33,880 nucleotides of DNA from a virus, in IMG/VR virus record IMGVR_UViG_3300012954_000033, positions 1 through 33,880 of that record, one strand, 5' to 3'. The notes under the pieces are model-generated. The model had not been told where the DNA came from. It was given only the letters and a program-made list of their open reading frames with translations, and did no database searches. Made by a program: the position numbers and the translations under genes. Positions 25,601 to 31,894 of the stretch are shown piece by piece (position 1 is the stretch's first letter; each line of letters opens with the position of its first letter).

Positions 25601-27057
25601 TGATGAGATTTACTACAGATTATGACGTGTCAACAAAGACACTTGGATCTGCAAACTTCAACACTGCAACAAATAATCCATCAATTATTATTGATGAAAA
25701 ATTTGATGGCAACGTCATGAAGATTGTTCAATACAATCATGCACATCACGGTGCAAATAATGATATTGAAGTTGTTGATGTGAAACCAGATAGAGAAAAG
25801 ATAAAACTTACTGCTAATTTGGGTCAAAATGCAACTGTTGTTTCTATTGCAGACACCAGACCATTTTCAAATTATGAAGGAATTTCTACTTCAGGTGGAT
25901 ATGCACAAATTTCAAATGAAATTGTTGAGTATTCTGGAATTAATAATACTTCAGGTAATGCTGGAACTTTGACAATAATTAGTAGAGGCGTTGATTCTAC
26001 AACACAATCAGCACACACTACTGATGATTTTATACAACCATATGAAATTGGTGGAGTTAATTTGAGAAGAATTAACACTACTCACAATTTACCATCAACT
26101 TACTATACTGATGAAAATGATAATATTGATCATTATCATTTAAGATTTAATAGAAGCACTCCTTATAGTAGTAGAAATCTTGGTGGAAGTAGACTCAACT
26201 TCAATGGACAAAAAGCAGTTGGTGGTAATAGTGTTGGAATTTCACAAAATTATCAATTCAGTTCTCTGACTGCACAATTCAATTATATTACTCCAGGAAA
26301 AGGAACTAAAGTAAAAGCATCTGTAAGAACCATTTCTGGAACTAGTGCAGGTGGAAATGAAGTTTCATTCATAGATCAAGGTTACGAACCAATCACTATT
26401 AATAAAGTGCATCATTTTGATACACCTAGATTGGTTGCATCCAAGGTAAATGAAAAAGAACAACTCACAAGTTTACCCAAAAATAAATCACTAACTTTAC
26501 GTGTTGATTTTGAATCAAAAGATAAGAACTTATCTCCAGTAATGGATATTCAAAATGCAACTTGGGTTCTTGGTAGAAATAAAATTAACAATCCAATTAA
26601 TGATTATGTTGCAGATGCAAGAGCAAATACTCTAAATGATGATCCTCATAGCACATGCTTTGTTACTAGAATGACATCTCTTGAACAACCTGCAACTAGT
26701 TTGAAAGTTCTTATTGCAGCATGTGTTCAGGAAAATGCAGATATTAGAGTCTTATACAGACTTCATAGAGCAGATTCTGCAGAAATTGATCAATCATTCA
26801 CACCATTCCCTGGATATGACAATACTAAGGATACTGATGGCGATGGATTTGGAGATCAAATTATTGATATAACTAAAAATAGTGGCAGACCAGATGCTAA
26901 AAATACAGCGAATGATCCAGAAACTTTCTCAGAGTATCAATTCTCTGTAAATAATCTGGAGCAATTTGATGGATTTAGTATTAAAATTGTTACTTCTTCA
27001 ACCAACGAGTCTACTCCAGTTAAACTGAAAGACTTTAGATGTATCGCACTTGCATAA
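19675..27057 (+). CDS. DUF4815-type giant virion protein, probable fibre or baseplate appendage (2460 aa)
   Basis: The start NVNPYYDDFDKDNNFYKVLF with GYPVQARELTGLQSVLQNQI is the signature opening of DUF4815 proteins, known from tail-fibre-like proteins of large phages. The domain appears to run to about residue 1030 (LLDFRPRVRDFDAEN). A helical RDIAALEDRIENLEE segment (about 1138-1152) follows, then a very Lys-rich stretch (1303-1366). Next come PFMRSREVYFYANGLKPNQK and AHRDPLAQTFLVDG (from about 1629), a beta-sandwich-like block to about 1800, two Gly-x-Gly-Tyr units (1874-1942), and a C-terminal domain with a DTDGDGFGD loop (2386-2394) ending in DFRCIALA. It fills the place of T4 gp9-gp11. 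Cell contact is inference; a virion role is very likely. Confidence 0.85.
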   Translation: MPQKTNLNVNPYYDDFDKDNNFYKVLFKPGYPVQARELTGLQSVLQNQIESFGTHMFKEGSMVIPGGITCDNEFTTVKINETHLGIDVSIYLDALVNANNGKGTEVRGSDTDITATIKGYVLPPSLDADEITLFVKYDSTAEDGETDVFADSEILIIEENVSYGNTTLNAGDTILSLVSNDATKIGYAIGVSAGVYFIRGYFVDIPTSQIVLDLYDNQPSFRVGFEVIEEVINSDQDGSLNDNAKGYTNFAAPGGDRLKISTRLTKKSLQDFNDTNFIELVRINEGEIKKLEAKTQYNFIKDYFAKRTFEESGNYAVDSFTVDVLDSLNNETGGAGLFSENQLTDEGNKPNEDLMCVKVSAGTAYVKGFDVDLVGSTIIDVPKPRTTKSIAQTKVPFSMGSLLKVNNVAGVPYISIGSQQGQNTFDNVIQLFDERRNVATNNAGTGRKIGEGRVYWYGVSDASYTGATTSWDLYLFDIQTYTDVYVSSNISENATIPLGSYVRGLSTGATGYIDSKRSPLCMSLTQTSGTFQKGEQVIVNEIEEYTFGVTAVEEFTVEDIKSVYQDSTNLDTNIQRDFIADTILYEKTLPDFSKNDKLIITGGSDASVPGRFFAGVTGIKTGAILKYQSTASSDPNFNVISAINADGNELTLISPDSSVTGICVNNVTNSESNFSLMVPKIHASQQSGLYSELPRFNVSSVDLSNAELTITRQITGVETDSNGELLLTVADFLGSSVGINSVFFEAFDAERYSIHYSDGNTEDLTSDQFTYGATQIEFKGLTVNQSNVVVIGTLRKTDITHKTNDYVRSNIVSITRTTGKSPNTAGLTTSRFYGLRIEDKDISLNTADVVDVVAVYESTNNEAPTLDSLTFATGLALNQNAIIGEKIVGQNTRAVGQIIETTATEIKYVALNDNEFAVGEEVVFKDSSLSLIVQEVTPGSYIDRTDNYILNKSHTNQIVDYSRIVRREGFAIPTRQLQVIYNQYRVGSGSTTFGDIFTVNSYTAERYKNDIPTVTNGTRVSDLLDFRPRVRDFDAENATMSPFTYDAREFLTPYKYVVTPEETTSVGLSYYLPRVDLLSINRLGEVEVIQGEPAEDPQAPDLADDAMEIALIAYPAYLYNPVKGPGILLRDNRRFTMRDIAALEDRIENLEEVTSLSLLELNTATVEVTDANGLNRFKSGFVVSDFKDKSLADPVYTRMDINSEQKMGISPVEFWSLNAELAWDSSVDVENDDLDTQNLPLFDKNIQKTGDLLTLKYTEIDFLNQPQATNVENVNPFNVIVFVGGVQLTPPSDNWTRTIYINHKRTESTGAKWVQQAKVHKDVDKKVEYVTYKKGRGRNEKKTKKFVDTIITKTTTYKPKLIGPSKEFDYVENVKITSTVDPFMRSREVYFYANGLKPNQKHYHYLDGQQPDIIPKLVSIDMQSGTFKKNEKVDIFKGGKKIGHMKIKEPNNKFGQKVSEVIAFNPLSYESYTINPYDKKGSPPPENYSATSKLINFDLISLANKEEYYGYITNGCKIVGKTSGAVAKVKSYSLISDNWGDIQACFHFRDPNKKPTPPIKIKSGTKTVKITAVPPGLNPLPGSTSGASSATGTYSGSGVIVTQEQDFVQVRNPPKPKAKKSKVEVKIKAAHRDPLAQTFLVDGTGIFLTSFDLFFATKDPKKKIFIELRTVELGTPTNLLVQDFTQIALNPKDIKVSSDASEPTNVKFSSPVYLEADREYAIVILAPSSDKYEMWTATMGQKTVQSANLPNSENVVVSKQYIGGSLFKSQNGTIWTPNQYQDLTFKLKKAEFVEKGTLIAYNSGIGPKGSNASDLPKNPIELLPRKLKVSCEGATAADTTNFVPGTMVGIQNNDDLYGFIEKVGGGLATGTNSGQIANPGIGYSGGVTPDLVSLYTLTGKGSGATAKVTTNAGGEVTEIDILTRGEGYAIGDLLGITTAHVQKGTGAIFAVTNVGVTSALYLTNVQGEHFPSSTRLMRFTTDYDVSTKTLGSANFNTATNNPSIIIDEKFDGNVMKIVQYNHAHHGANNDIEVVDVKPDREKIKLTANLGQNATVVSIADTRPFSNYEGISTSGGYAQISNEIVEYSGINNTSGNAGTLTIISRGVDSTTQSAHTTDDFIQPYEIGGVNLRRINTTHNLPSTYYTDENDNIDHYHLRFNRSTPYSSRNLGGSRLNFNGQKAVGGNSVGISQNYQFSSLTAQFNYITPGKGTKVKASVRTISGTSAGGNEVSFIDQGYEPITINKVHHFDTPRLVASKVNEKEQLTSLPKNKSLTLRVDFESKDKNLSPVMDIQNATWVLGRNKINNPINDYVADARANTLNDDPHSTCFVTRMTSLEQPATSLKVLIAACVQENADIRVLYRLHRADSAEIDQSFTPFPGYDNTKDTDGDGFGDQIIDITKNSGRPDAKNTANDPETFSEYQFSVNNLEQFDGFSIKIVTSSTNESTPVKLKDFRCIALA
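25296..25500 (+). repeat. Gly-x-Gly-Tyr modules in the DUF4815 protein
   Basis: Two units, 'QIANPGIGYSGGVTPDLV' and 'TEIDILTRGEGYAIGDLLGI', joined by GKGSGATAKVTTNAGG, residues about 1874-1942. They match the gp14 and giant-protein copies in spacing and in the GSGA.A linker. Confidence 0.55.
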
Positions 27058-27058
27058 T

Positions 27059-27283
27059 ATGCCACATCCAGAATATGATGATTTAATTCCTGTCGAGGGA
27101 CACCAAAACTTGTACCGAGACAGGAATAATGGTTGCATTGTCAATACAGACAAGAGTAACTATGATAATTACATGAAAATTAAGCGATTAAAGCAGAATG
27201 AAAAGAATGAGCTTGATTCTATTAAATCTGATATAGAAGAGATTAAATCTTTACTAAAGGAACTTACTAATGGATCCAAATGA
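27059..27283 (+). CDS. Small protein with C-terminal coiled coil (74 aa)
   Basis: ATG 27059 is one base after the previous stop; an upstream in-frame TTG at 27050 is unlikely. The first half (DDLIPVEGHQNLYRDRNNG) looks like a small beta unit, and the second half (KRLKQNEKNELDSIKSDIEE, then KSLLKEL) is a strong heptad coiled coil. Similar small ORFs are common at this place in T4-like cyanophages and may be minor virion or assembly factors; no function is established that I know. The last 14 bases overlap the next gene. Confidence 0.7.
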   Translation: MPHPEYDDLIPVEGHQNLYRDRNNGCIVNTDKSNYDNYMKIKRLKQNEKNELDSIKSDIEEIKSLLKELTNGSK

Positions 27284-27449
27284 AATTAAACTTGATGCAC
27301 TTTCAAAACAATTTACTTATCAAAAACTAGCAAATGAAATTGATGAATGCGATTCTATGAATATATTAAAAGATATTGCAAAGTCTTATGCAAAACTTTA
27401 TTTGAAGCAACAAGAGGTAGTTTCTGGACTAGGACTTGAAGGAATATAA
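27270..27449 (+). CDS. Small helical protein (59 aa)
   Basis: ATG 27270 lies within the end of the previous gene, with AAAGGAA (27256-27262) seven bases upstream. The product starts MDPNEIKLDALSKQFTYQK and contains ILKDIAKSYAKLYLKQQEVV, all predicted helix. The stop TAA (27447-27449) lies inside the late promoter octamer of the next unit. I know the type only from T4-like cyanophage genomes. The overlap implies translational coupling with the coiled-coil protein. Confidence 0.65.
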   Translation: MDPNEIKLDALSKQFTYQKLANEIDECDSMNILKDIAKSYAKLYLKQQEVVSGLGLEGI

Positions 27450-27452
27450 ATA
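27445..27452 (+). promoter_or_regulatory. T4-type late promoter for the fibre-like genes
   Basis: An exact TATAAATA overlaps the stop codon of the 59-residue gene and lies 26 bases before ATG 27479. A second, imperfect TATAAATG at 27474-27481 contains the start codon itself. The first site is well placed to drive 27479 to gp16. Confidence 0.72.
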
Positions 27453-27478
27453 TTTCTACAATCCTGAATTGTATATAA

Positions 27479-27706
27479 ATGGCTGAAATTAAAGTCAGAG
27501 TAGGAGCTAAACCAGCAACAAAAGTTATTTCTTCACTTGCTGGTGCTCAAGGTCTGTCTTTGGCTGAGCTGAGTGATGTTAATGCCTCAACCTTATCTAA
27601 TGGCATGGTTCTTGTATATAATAGCAGCACAAAAAAATGGGACGCGACCTTGACGCTCACCCCAGGTGCAACGCAGAATTTAGACATCAACGGAGGAAGC
27701 TTCTAA
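27479..27706 (+). CDS. Small fibre-associated structural protein (75 aa)
   Basis: The product starts MAEIKVRVGAKPATKVISSL, continues with a LAELSDVNASTLSNGMVLVY segment and ends in NLDINGGSF. The 'LSDV....L.NGMVL.Y......W' pattern recurs in fibre and baseplate-appendage proteins of marine T4-like phages, so a virion role is likely. It is the first gene after the late promoter and lies two bases before the 566-residue fibre-like gene. It shares a Gly-Gly-Ser/Thr-Phe end with that protein. The GGAGGA coding for its last glycines is the ribosome binding site of the next gene. Confidence 0.7.
   Translation: MAEIKVRVGAKPATKVISSLAGAQGLSLAELSDVNASTLSNGMVLVYNSSTKKWDATLTLTPGATQNLDINGGSF
27692..27697 (+). 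promoter_or_regulatory. Ribosome binding site inside the end of the upstream gene
   Basis: GGAGGA, ten bases before ATG 27708, is formed by the two Gly codons of the upstream protein's GGSF end. It is a full Shine-Dalgarno core and supports the ATG at 27708. Confidence 0.65.
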
Positions 27707-27707
27707 A

Positions 27708-29408
27708 ATGGCAAGTATTATTAGGATCAAAAGATCCTCAGGCACATCTAAACCATCAAGCCTGCAGTGGGGTGAATTTGGATATGTAACTGGTATTGGT
27801 AGTTATGGGGGAACTAATCAATACAAGGATAGAATTTTCTTAGGAGATGATGGCACTAATGCCAATCCAGTAGGTGGATTCTATTATACCTCCATGATGG
27901 AGCATACACCTGGTTCTATTCAAGGTGTTCAGAATACAAGAAATTCTGATAATGGTGTTGTTGCTGTTCTTGCTCCATCATCAAATACAGGTTTAGGTGG
28001 AGCAGATTCGCTTAAAGTTGATCAATGGAACGTAGATAATATTAGAATTGATGGAAATGTAATTTCATCAACAGACACTGATGGTGATATTGATCTCGAC
28101 CCTAATGGTACTGGTGAAGTTCATATTCCAGATGATACATTCCTGTCATTCGGTAATGATAAAGATGCAAAAATTGAATATGATGAAGATGGTGTTAATC
28201 AGTTAACCTTCACAGGTGCTGATGTAAGAATTAATATTGCAACAGAATCTGATACTAAAGATACTGGCGCTCTGATTGTTGAGGGTGGCGTTGGTATTGA
28301 GAAAAACCTCAATGTTGGAGGAAATCTCAATCTTGAAGGTGGTGCTGTCATTGATGACATCAAAATTCAAGATAATGTAATATCTTCATTATCTGATAGT
28401 AGCGATACCCTTTACTTAGATCCATTTCCTGATGGACTGAGTAATGAAGGTACTGTTATTATTAAAGGTAGTCTTCAAGTTGATGGCACAACAACATCAA
28501 TCAACTCAACTACTTCGACATTAAATGATCCAATTTTCCATATTGGTGATTTGACCAGTGATAGAACCGTAATGACAACGGTTGTTTCTGGTGTTAGCAC
28601 TATCAGATTGGATTCTGTTGTTGGTATTAATACTGGTGATATTGTATCTGGTAATGCAGGTCTAAATGCTGGTGCTGCAAACACAGTTTCATCATATGAT
28701 ACTGCAAATAAAATTATTACTTTACAGGATGCTACCATTTCTGGTATTGCAACTGCAAGTCAATTAATTATCACTCACGCATTTGATACTAATACCGATA
28801 GAGGTATTTCTTTTGCATATAATGATAGTCAATCACAAGTTGGTGGTGGAACTACTGGTAATAAGACAGGTTTCTTTGGATATATTGATCAAGGAAATGT
28901 TGGAAGTGGAGCAACAAATAGATCTTGGACTTATATTCCAGAAGCTACTGTTGCAAATAGTCTTGTAAGTGGAACAAGAGGATACTTAGATATTAAAGGT
29001 ATCTATTATCAGACAGGTGATTTTAATCACAATGGAATGGTTTATTTTGACGTTGATGGTCTTCAAACCTCAACGGGTGCTCCATCATCACCTGTAAATT
29101 CTTCAAAACAGTTTATGACTGCAGTAACAAAGAGGGTTCTTAATCTTCCTAGTAACGTTACTTTAGCGAAAGGTGACATTGTTAAGCAAGATACCTCAGA
29201 CGCTTATGGTGTAGTTGAAAGTGCTGTGAGCAATGCCGCAGTAGTTCCACTTGTTGGTGTTGAAGGTACATTTAATGCATCAAATAATTTGAGAAAAGAA
29301 GGTGCAAACGGATCTATAGATGACTTATCATTATCTCCCGATAGTGTTGGTGTAATATATACTGATAGACCACAATGGACTGAAACCCTAGATGGAGGAA
29401 CTTTCTAG
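27708..29408 (+). CDS. Tail-fibre-like virion structural protein (566 aa)
   Basis: The N-terminus (IRIKRSSGTSKPSSLQWGEF, then GYVTGIGS...KDRIFLGDDG) is of the type that opens many cyanophage fibre-like proteins. It is followed by a 'STDTDGDIDLDPNGTGEVHI' unit (about residues 120-142) and an 'ALIVEGGVGIEKNLNVGGN' unit (about 188-206), which are common beta-repeat elements of phage fibres. The C-terminal third is a separate domain ending WTETLDGGTF. No chaperone or peptidase motif was seen. It occupies the T4 gp11/gp12 place and probably forms a trimeric baseplate or neck fibre; receptor binding is plausible but not shown. Confidence 0.75.
   Translation: MASIIRIKRSSGTSKPSSLQWGEFGYVTGIGSYGGTNQYKDRIFLGDDGTNANPVGGFYYTSMMEHTPGSIQGVQNTRNSDNGVVAVLAPSSNTGLGGADSLKVDQWNVDNIRIDGNVISSTDTDGDIDLDPNGTGEVHIPDDTFLSFGNDKDAKIEYDEDGVNQLTFTGADVRINIATESDTKDTGALIVEGGVGIEKNLNVGGNLNLEGGAVIDDIKIQDNVISSLSDSSDTLYLDPFPDGLSNEGTVIIKGSLQVDGTTTSINSTTSTLNDPIFHIGDLTSDRTVMTTVVSGVSTIRLDSVVGINTGDIVSGNAGLNAGAANTVSSYDTANKIITLQDATISGIATASQLIITHAFDTNTDRGISFAYNDSQSQVGGGTTGNKTGFFGYIDQGNVGSGATNRSWTYIPEATVANSLVSGTRGYLDIKGIYYQTGDFNHNGMVYFDVDGLQTSTGAPSSPVNSSKQFMTAVTKRVLNLPSNVTLAKGDIVKQDTSDAYGVVESAVSNAAVVPLVGVEGTFNASNNLRKEGANGSIDDLSLSPDSVGVIYTDRPQWTETLDGGTF
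29394..29400 (+). promoter_or_regulatory. Ribosome binding site inside the fibre-like gene end
   Basis: GGAGGAA is encoded by the Gly-Gly-Thr codons before the stop and lies 13 bases before ATG 29414. The spacing is long for an ideal site but no better one exists. Confidence 0.5.
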
Positions 29409-29413
29409 AAAAT

Positions 29414-29605
29414 ATGGATAATCAAGGTGAAGTGGATGTAAATGTTCTTGTTAAACTTTATAATTCAAAATTAGCAGCATTAACAAATCAAAATGTTCTT
29501 CTTGAAGCAAAACTAACAACCTTGTCTCAAGATTTTCGCGAAAAATATGAAGAACTAAAACAGGAGAATGCTGAATTAAAATCAAAATTAGAAGTACAGG
29601 AGTAA
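29414..29605 (+). CDS. Small coiled-coil protein in the wac position (63 aa)
   Basis: Almost the whole chain is heptad helix: VLVKLYNSKLAALTNQNVLL, then AKLTTLSQDFREKYEELKQE and NAELKSKL. It lies immediately before gp13, where T4 has the whisker protein gene wac (fibritin, a trimeric coiled coil of 487 residues). Size and lack of a foldon-like end argue against true fibritin, so this may be an assembly helper or a minor neck component. AGGAG near its stop serves gp13. Confidence 0.7.
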   Translation: MDNQGEVDVNVLVKLYNSKLAALTNQNVLLEAKLTTLSQDFREKYEELKQENAELKSKLEVQE

Positions 29606-29606
29606 T

Positions 29607-30452
29607 ATGGCAAAACCATCAACTAGACAAGGTTTAATTGACTATTGCTTACGTCAACTTGGTGCTCCCGTTTTAGAAATTAACGTGGACGATGATCAAA
29701 TTGATGATCTAGTTGATGATGCCATTCAATATTTCAACGAACGTCACTATGACGGCGTTGAGAAAATGTATTTGAAATATCAAATAACACAAGACGATGT
29801 AGATCGTGGTCAAGCAAAAGGTACAACTGGTGTTGGTATTGTAACTACCACTGCTACATCCACATCTATTAGTGGATATGGTACTACAACATCAAGTTTT
29901 TACGAAACATCCAACTTCATTCAAGTACCAGATTCTGTTATTGGTATTGAAAGAATTTTTAAATTTGATACTAATAGCATTTCTGGTGGAATGTTTAGTA
30001 TTAAGTATCAACTTTTCTTGAATGACTTATATTATTTTAATTCGGTTGAACTTTTACAATATGCAATGACTAAGAGTTATCTAGAAACTATTGATTTTCT
30101 ACTAACTCCAGATAAACAAATTAGATTTAATAAGAGGCAGGATAGATTATATCTAGATATTGATTGGGGTTCTCAGGAAGTGGGTGAGTTTATGATTTTG
30201 GAATGTTATAGAGCATTAGATCCTGATTCATTCACACAAATTTATAATGATACTTGGATGAAACAATACCTTACTGCTTTAATTAAGAGGCAATGGGGCA
30301 GAAATCTTAGTAAGTTTAGAGGTGTTAAACTTCCTGGTGGAATTGTATTGAATGGAGCAGAAATTCTTCAACAAGCAGAATCCGATCTATCAGATATTAA
30401 ATCAAGAATGATGTCTGAATATGAATTACCACCCTTAGACTTTATTGGATAA
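29607..30452 (+). CDS. gp13: Neck protein gp13 (head completion)
   Basis: The 281 residues are close to T4 gp13 (309). The family's N-terminal segment is clear: TRQGLIDYCLRQLGAPVLEI, then a DDDQIDDLVDDAIQYFNERH acidic helix and GVEKMYLKYQIT. The rest includes WMKQYLTALIKRQWGRNLSK and GGIVLNGAEILQQAESDL, typical of the C-terminal part. gp13 and gp14 form the neck joining filled head to tail. AGGAG at 29598-29602 precedes the ATG. The stop overlaps the gp14 start as TAATG. Confidence 0.94.
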   Translation: MAKPSTRQGLIDYCLRQLGAPVLEINVDDDQIDDLVDDAIQYFNERHYDGVEKMYLKYQITQDDVDRGQAKGTTGVGIVTTTATSTSISGYGTTTSSFYETSNFIQVPDSVIGIERIFKFDTNSISGGMFSIKYQLFLNDLYYFNSVELLQYAMTKSYLETIDFLLTPDKQIRFNKRQDRLYLDIDWGSQEVGEFMILECYRALDPDSFTQIYNDTWMKQYLTALIKRQWGRNLSKFRGVKLPGGIVLNGAEILQQAESDLSDIKSRMMSEYELPPLDFIG

Positions 30453-31894
30453 TGGCCCTAAATCCCTTTTTTCTTCAAGGCACACAGTCTGAGCAGAGAC
30501 TTGTTCAGGATATAATTAATGAACATCTACGATTTCATGGTGTAGAAGTAACATATATTCCAAGAAAATTTGTAAATAAGAAGACTGTTATTGAAGAAGT
30601 ACAATCATCTAAATTTGATGACAATTTTGCAATTGAAGCATATGTTAATACATATGATGGATATGGTGGTGCAGGAGATATCCTGACAAAGTTTGGTGTG
30701 AGTATAAGAGATGAATTAATACTTACAATTTCAAAGGAAAGATTTGAAGATTTTATTGCCCCATTTATGGCGGGAATTGATGACGGAACAGAAGATAGTG
30801 AATTACCAACACCAACGAGACCTAGAGAAGGTGATTTAGTTTATTTTCCTTTAGGACAAAGATTATTTGAAGTAAAGTTTGTAGAACATGAAGATCCCTT
30901 TTTCCAGTTAGGAAAAAATTATGTTTATCAATTGAAATGCGAACTCTTCGAATATGAAGATGAAATCATTGATACAACAATTCCTGAGATTGATACTCAG
31001 GTTCAAGAAGAAGGCATCATTTCTACTCTCAAACTGATTGGTATTGGAAGAACTGCACTTGCAACTGCAATCATACAAGGAACAGAGTCCTCAGGATATG
31101 TTAGAGAAATATTCTTGGATAATGATGGTTCTGGATATACTTCAATACCAACAATTGGATTCACAACATCACCAACAAATCAAACTGGAGATACACCAGA
31201 AGCTATAGGAATTCTCACTACTAAAGGTGGCGTTACATCTATTGAGAAAATTTTACTTATCAATGCTGGTGCTGGATATACTGTTGCACCTACTATCACA
31301 ATCTCTGGTGGAGGAGGAACTGGTGCTGCAGCAACATGTAGCATCGTAACTACTGGTCAAGGTGTAATTAGATATACTATTACTGATTCTGGTGTTGGAT
31401 TTGGTACTGCACCTGTTGTTACAGTCACTGCACCCCCATCTAGTGGAATTAGTAGTACTGCTGTTGGTATCGCATCTATTGGTAGAGATTCAGGTGGTGA
31501 CAATATACTTAAAGCAATCTTTGTTGAAGATACTGGTAGAGGATATAGCTCTGCCCCAACAGTTACTATTGCAGATCCAGAAACACTTAGTGGTCTTGGA
31601 ACATATATTTTCAATGAAGTTATTGTTGGAGAAAGGTCCAAAACTGAAGCAAGAGTTAAAGAATGGGATCAAGACACAAGGATACTCAAAGTATCCAATG
31701 TTAGTATTGGTTCCACTCAACTTGGATTCTTCCCAGGAGAAACTATCAAAGGAAAAGACTCTGGAGCAGAATATCCAATGCTATCCTTCATTCAAGATGA
31801 TATATACAATGAGTATACTGAAAATGATATATTTGAATCTGAAGCAGATGATATCTTAGACTTCAGTGAATCTAATCCCTTTGGAACATTCTAA
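30452..31894 (+). CDS. gp14: Neck protein gp14 with inserted repeat domain
   Basis: The first 180 residues follow gp14: NPFFLQGTQSEQRLVQDIIN, then VEVTYIPRKFVN, GDLVYFPLGQRLFEVKFVE and FFQLGKNYVYQLKCELFEYE. T4 gp14 has 256 residues; this one has 480. The extra part is four Gly-x-Gly-Tyr/Phe units (about 217-377) and a GERSKTEARVKEWDQDT / FPGETIKGKDSGAEYP module (about 386-445), before a short acidic end FSESNPFGTF. The neck function is secure; the insert would project from the neck ring. The gene is coupled to gp13 and gp15 by TAATG overlaps at both ends. Confidence 0.92.
   Translation: MALNPFFLQGTQSEQRLVQDIINEHLRFHGVEVTYIPRKFVNKKTVIEEVQSSKFDDNFAIEAYVNTYDGYGGAGDILTKFGVSIRDELILTISKERFEDFIAPFMAGIDDGTEDSELPTPTRPREGDLVYFPLGQRLFEVKFVEHEDPFFQLGKNYVYQLKCELFEYEDEIIDTTIPEIDTQVQEEGIISTLKLIGIGRTALATAIIQGTESSGYVREIFLDNDGSGYTSIPTIGFTTSPTNQTGDTPEAIGILTTKGGVTSIEKILLINAGAGYTVAPTITISGGGGTGAAATCSIVTTGQGVIRYTITDSGVGFGTAPVVTVTAPPSSGISSTAVGIASIGRDSGGDNILKAIFVEDTGRGYSSAPTVTIADPETLSGLGTYIFNEVIVGERSKTEARVKEWDQDTRILKVSNVSIGSTQLGFFPGETIKGKDSGAEYPMLSFIQDDIYNEYTENDIFESEADDILDFSESNPFGTF
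31101..31580 (+). repeat. Four Gly-x-Gly-Tyr units inserted in gp14
   Basis: The units are 'IFLDNDGSGYTSIPTIGF', 'ILLINAGAGYTVAPTITI', 'YTITDSGVGFGTAPVVTV' and 'IFVEDTGRGYSSAPTVTI', 35-50 residues apart with GTGA/ISS linkers. This is the cleanest array of the repeat in the window: each has a beta strand, G-x-G-Y/F, then (A/I)P.(V/I)(T/G)(V/I/F). Confidence 0.7.

Noticed and set aside
27474-27481. A second late-promoter-like octamer, TATAAATG
   Set aside because: It contains the start codon at 27479 and would place the transcription start inside the gene; the exact octamer at 27445 explains expression better.
27708-29408. A diversity-generating retroelement target in the fibre-like gene
   Set aside because: No reverse transcriptase, template repeat or C-type lectin end is present in the window.
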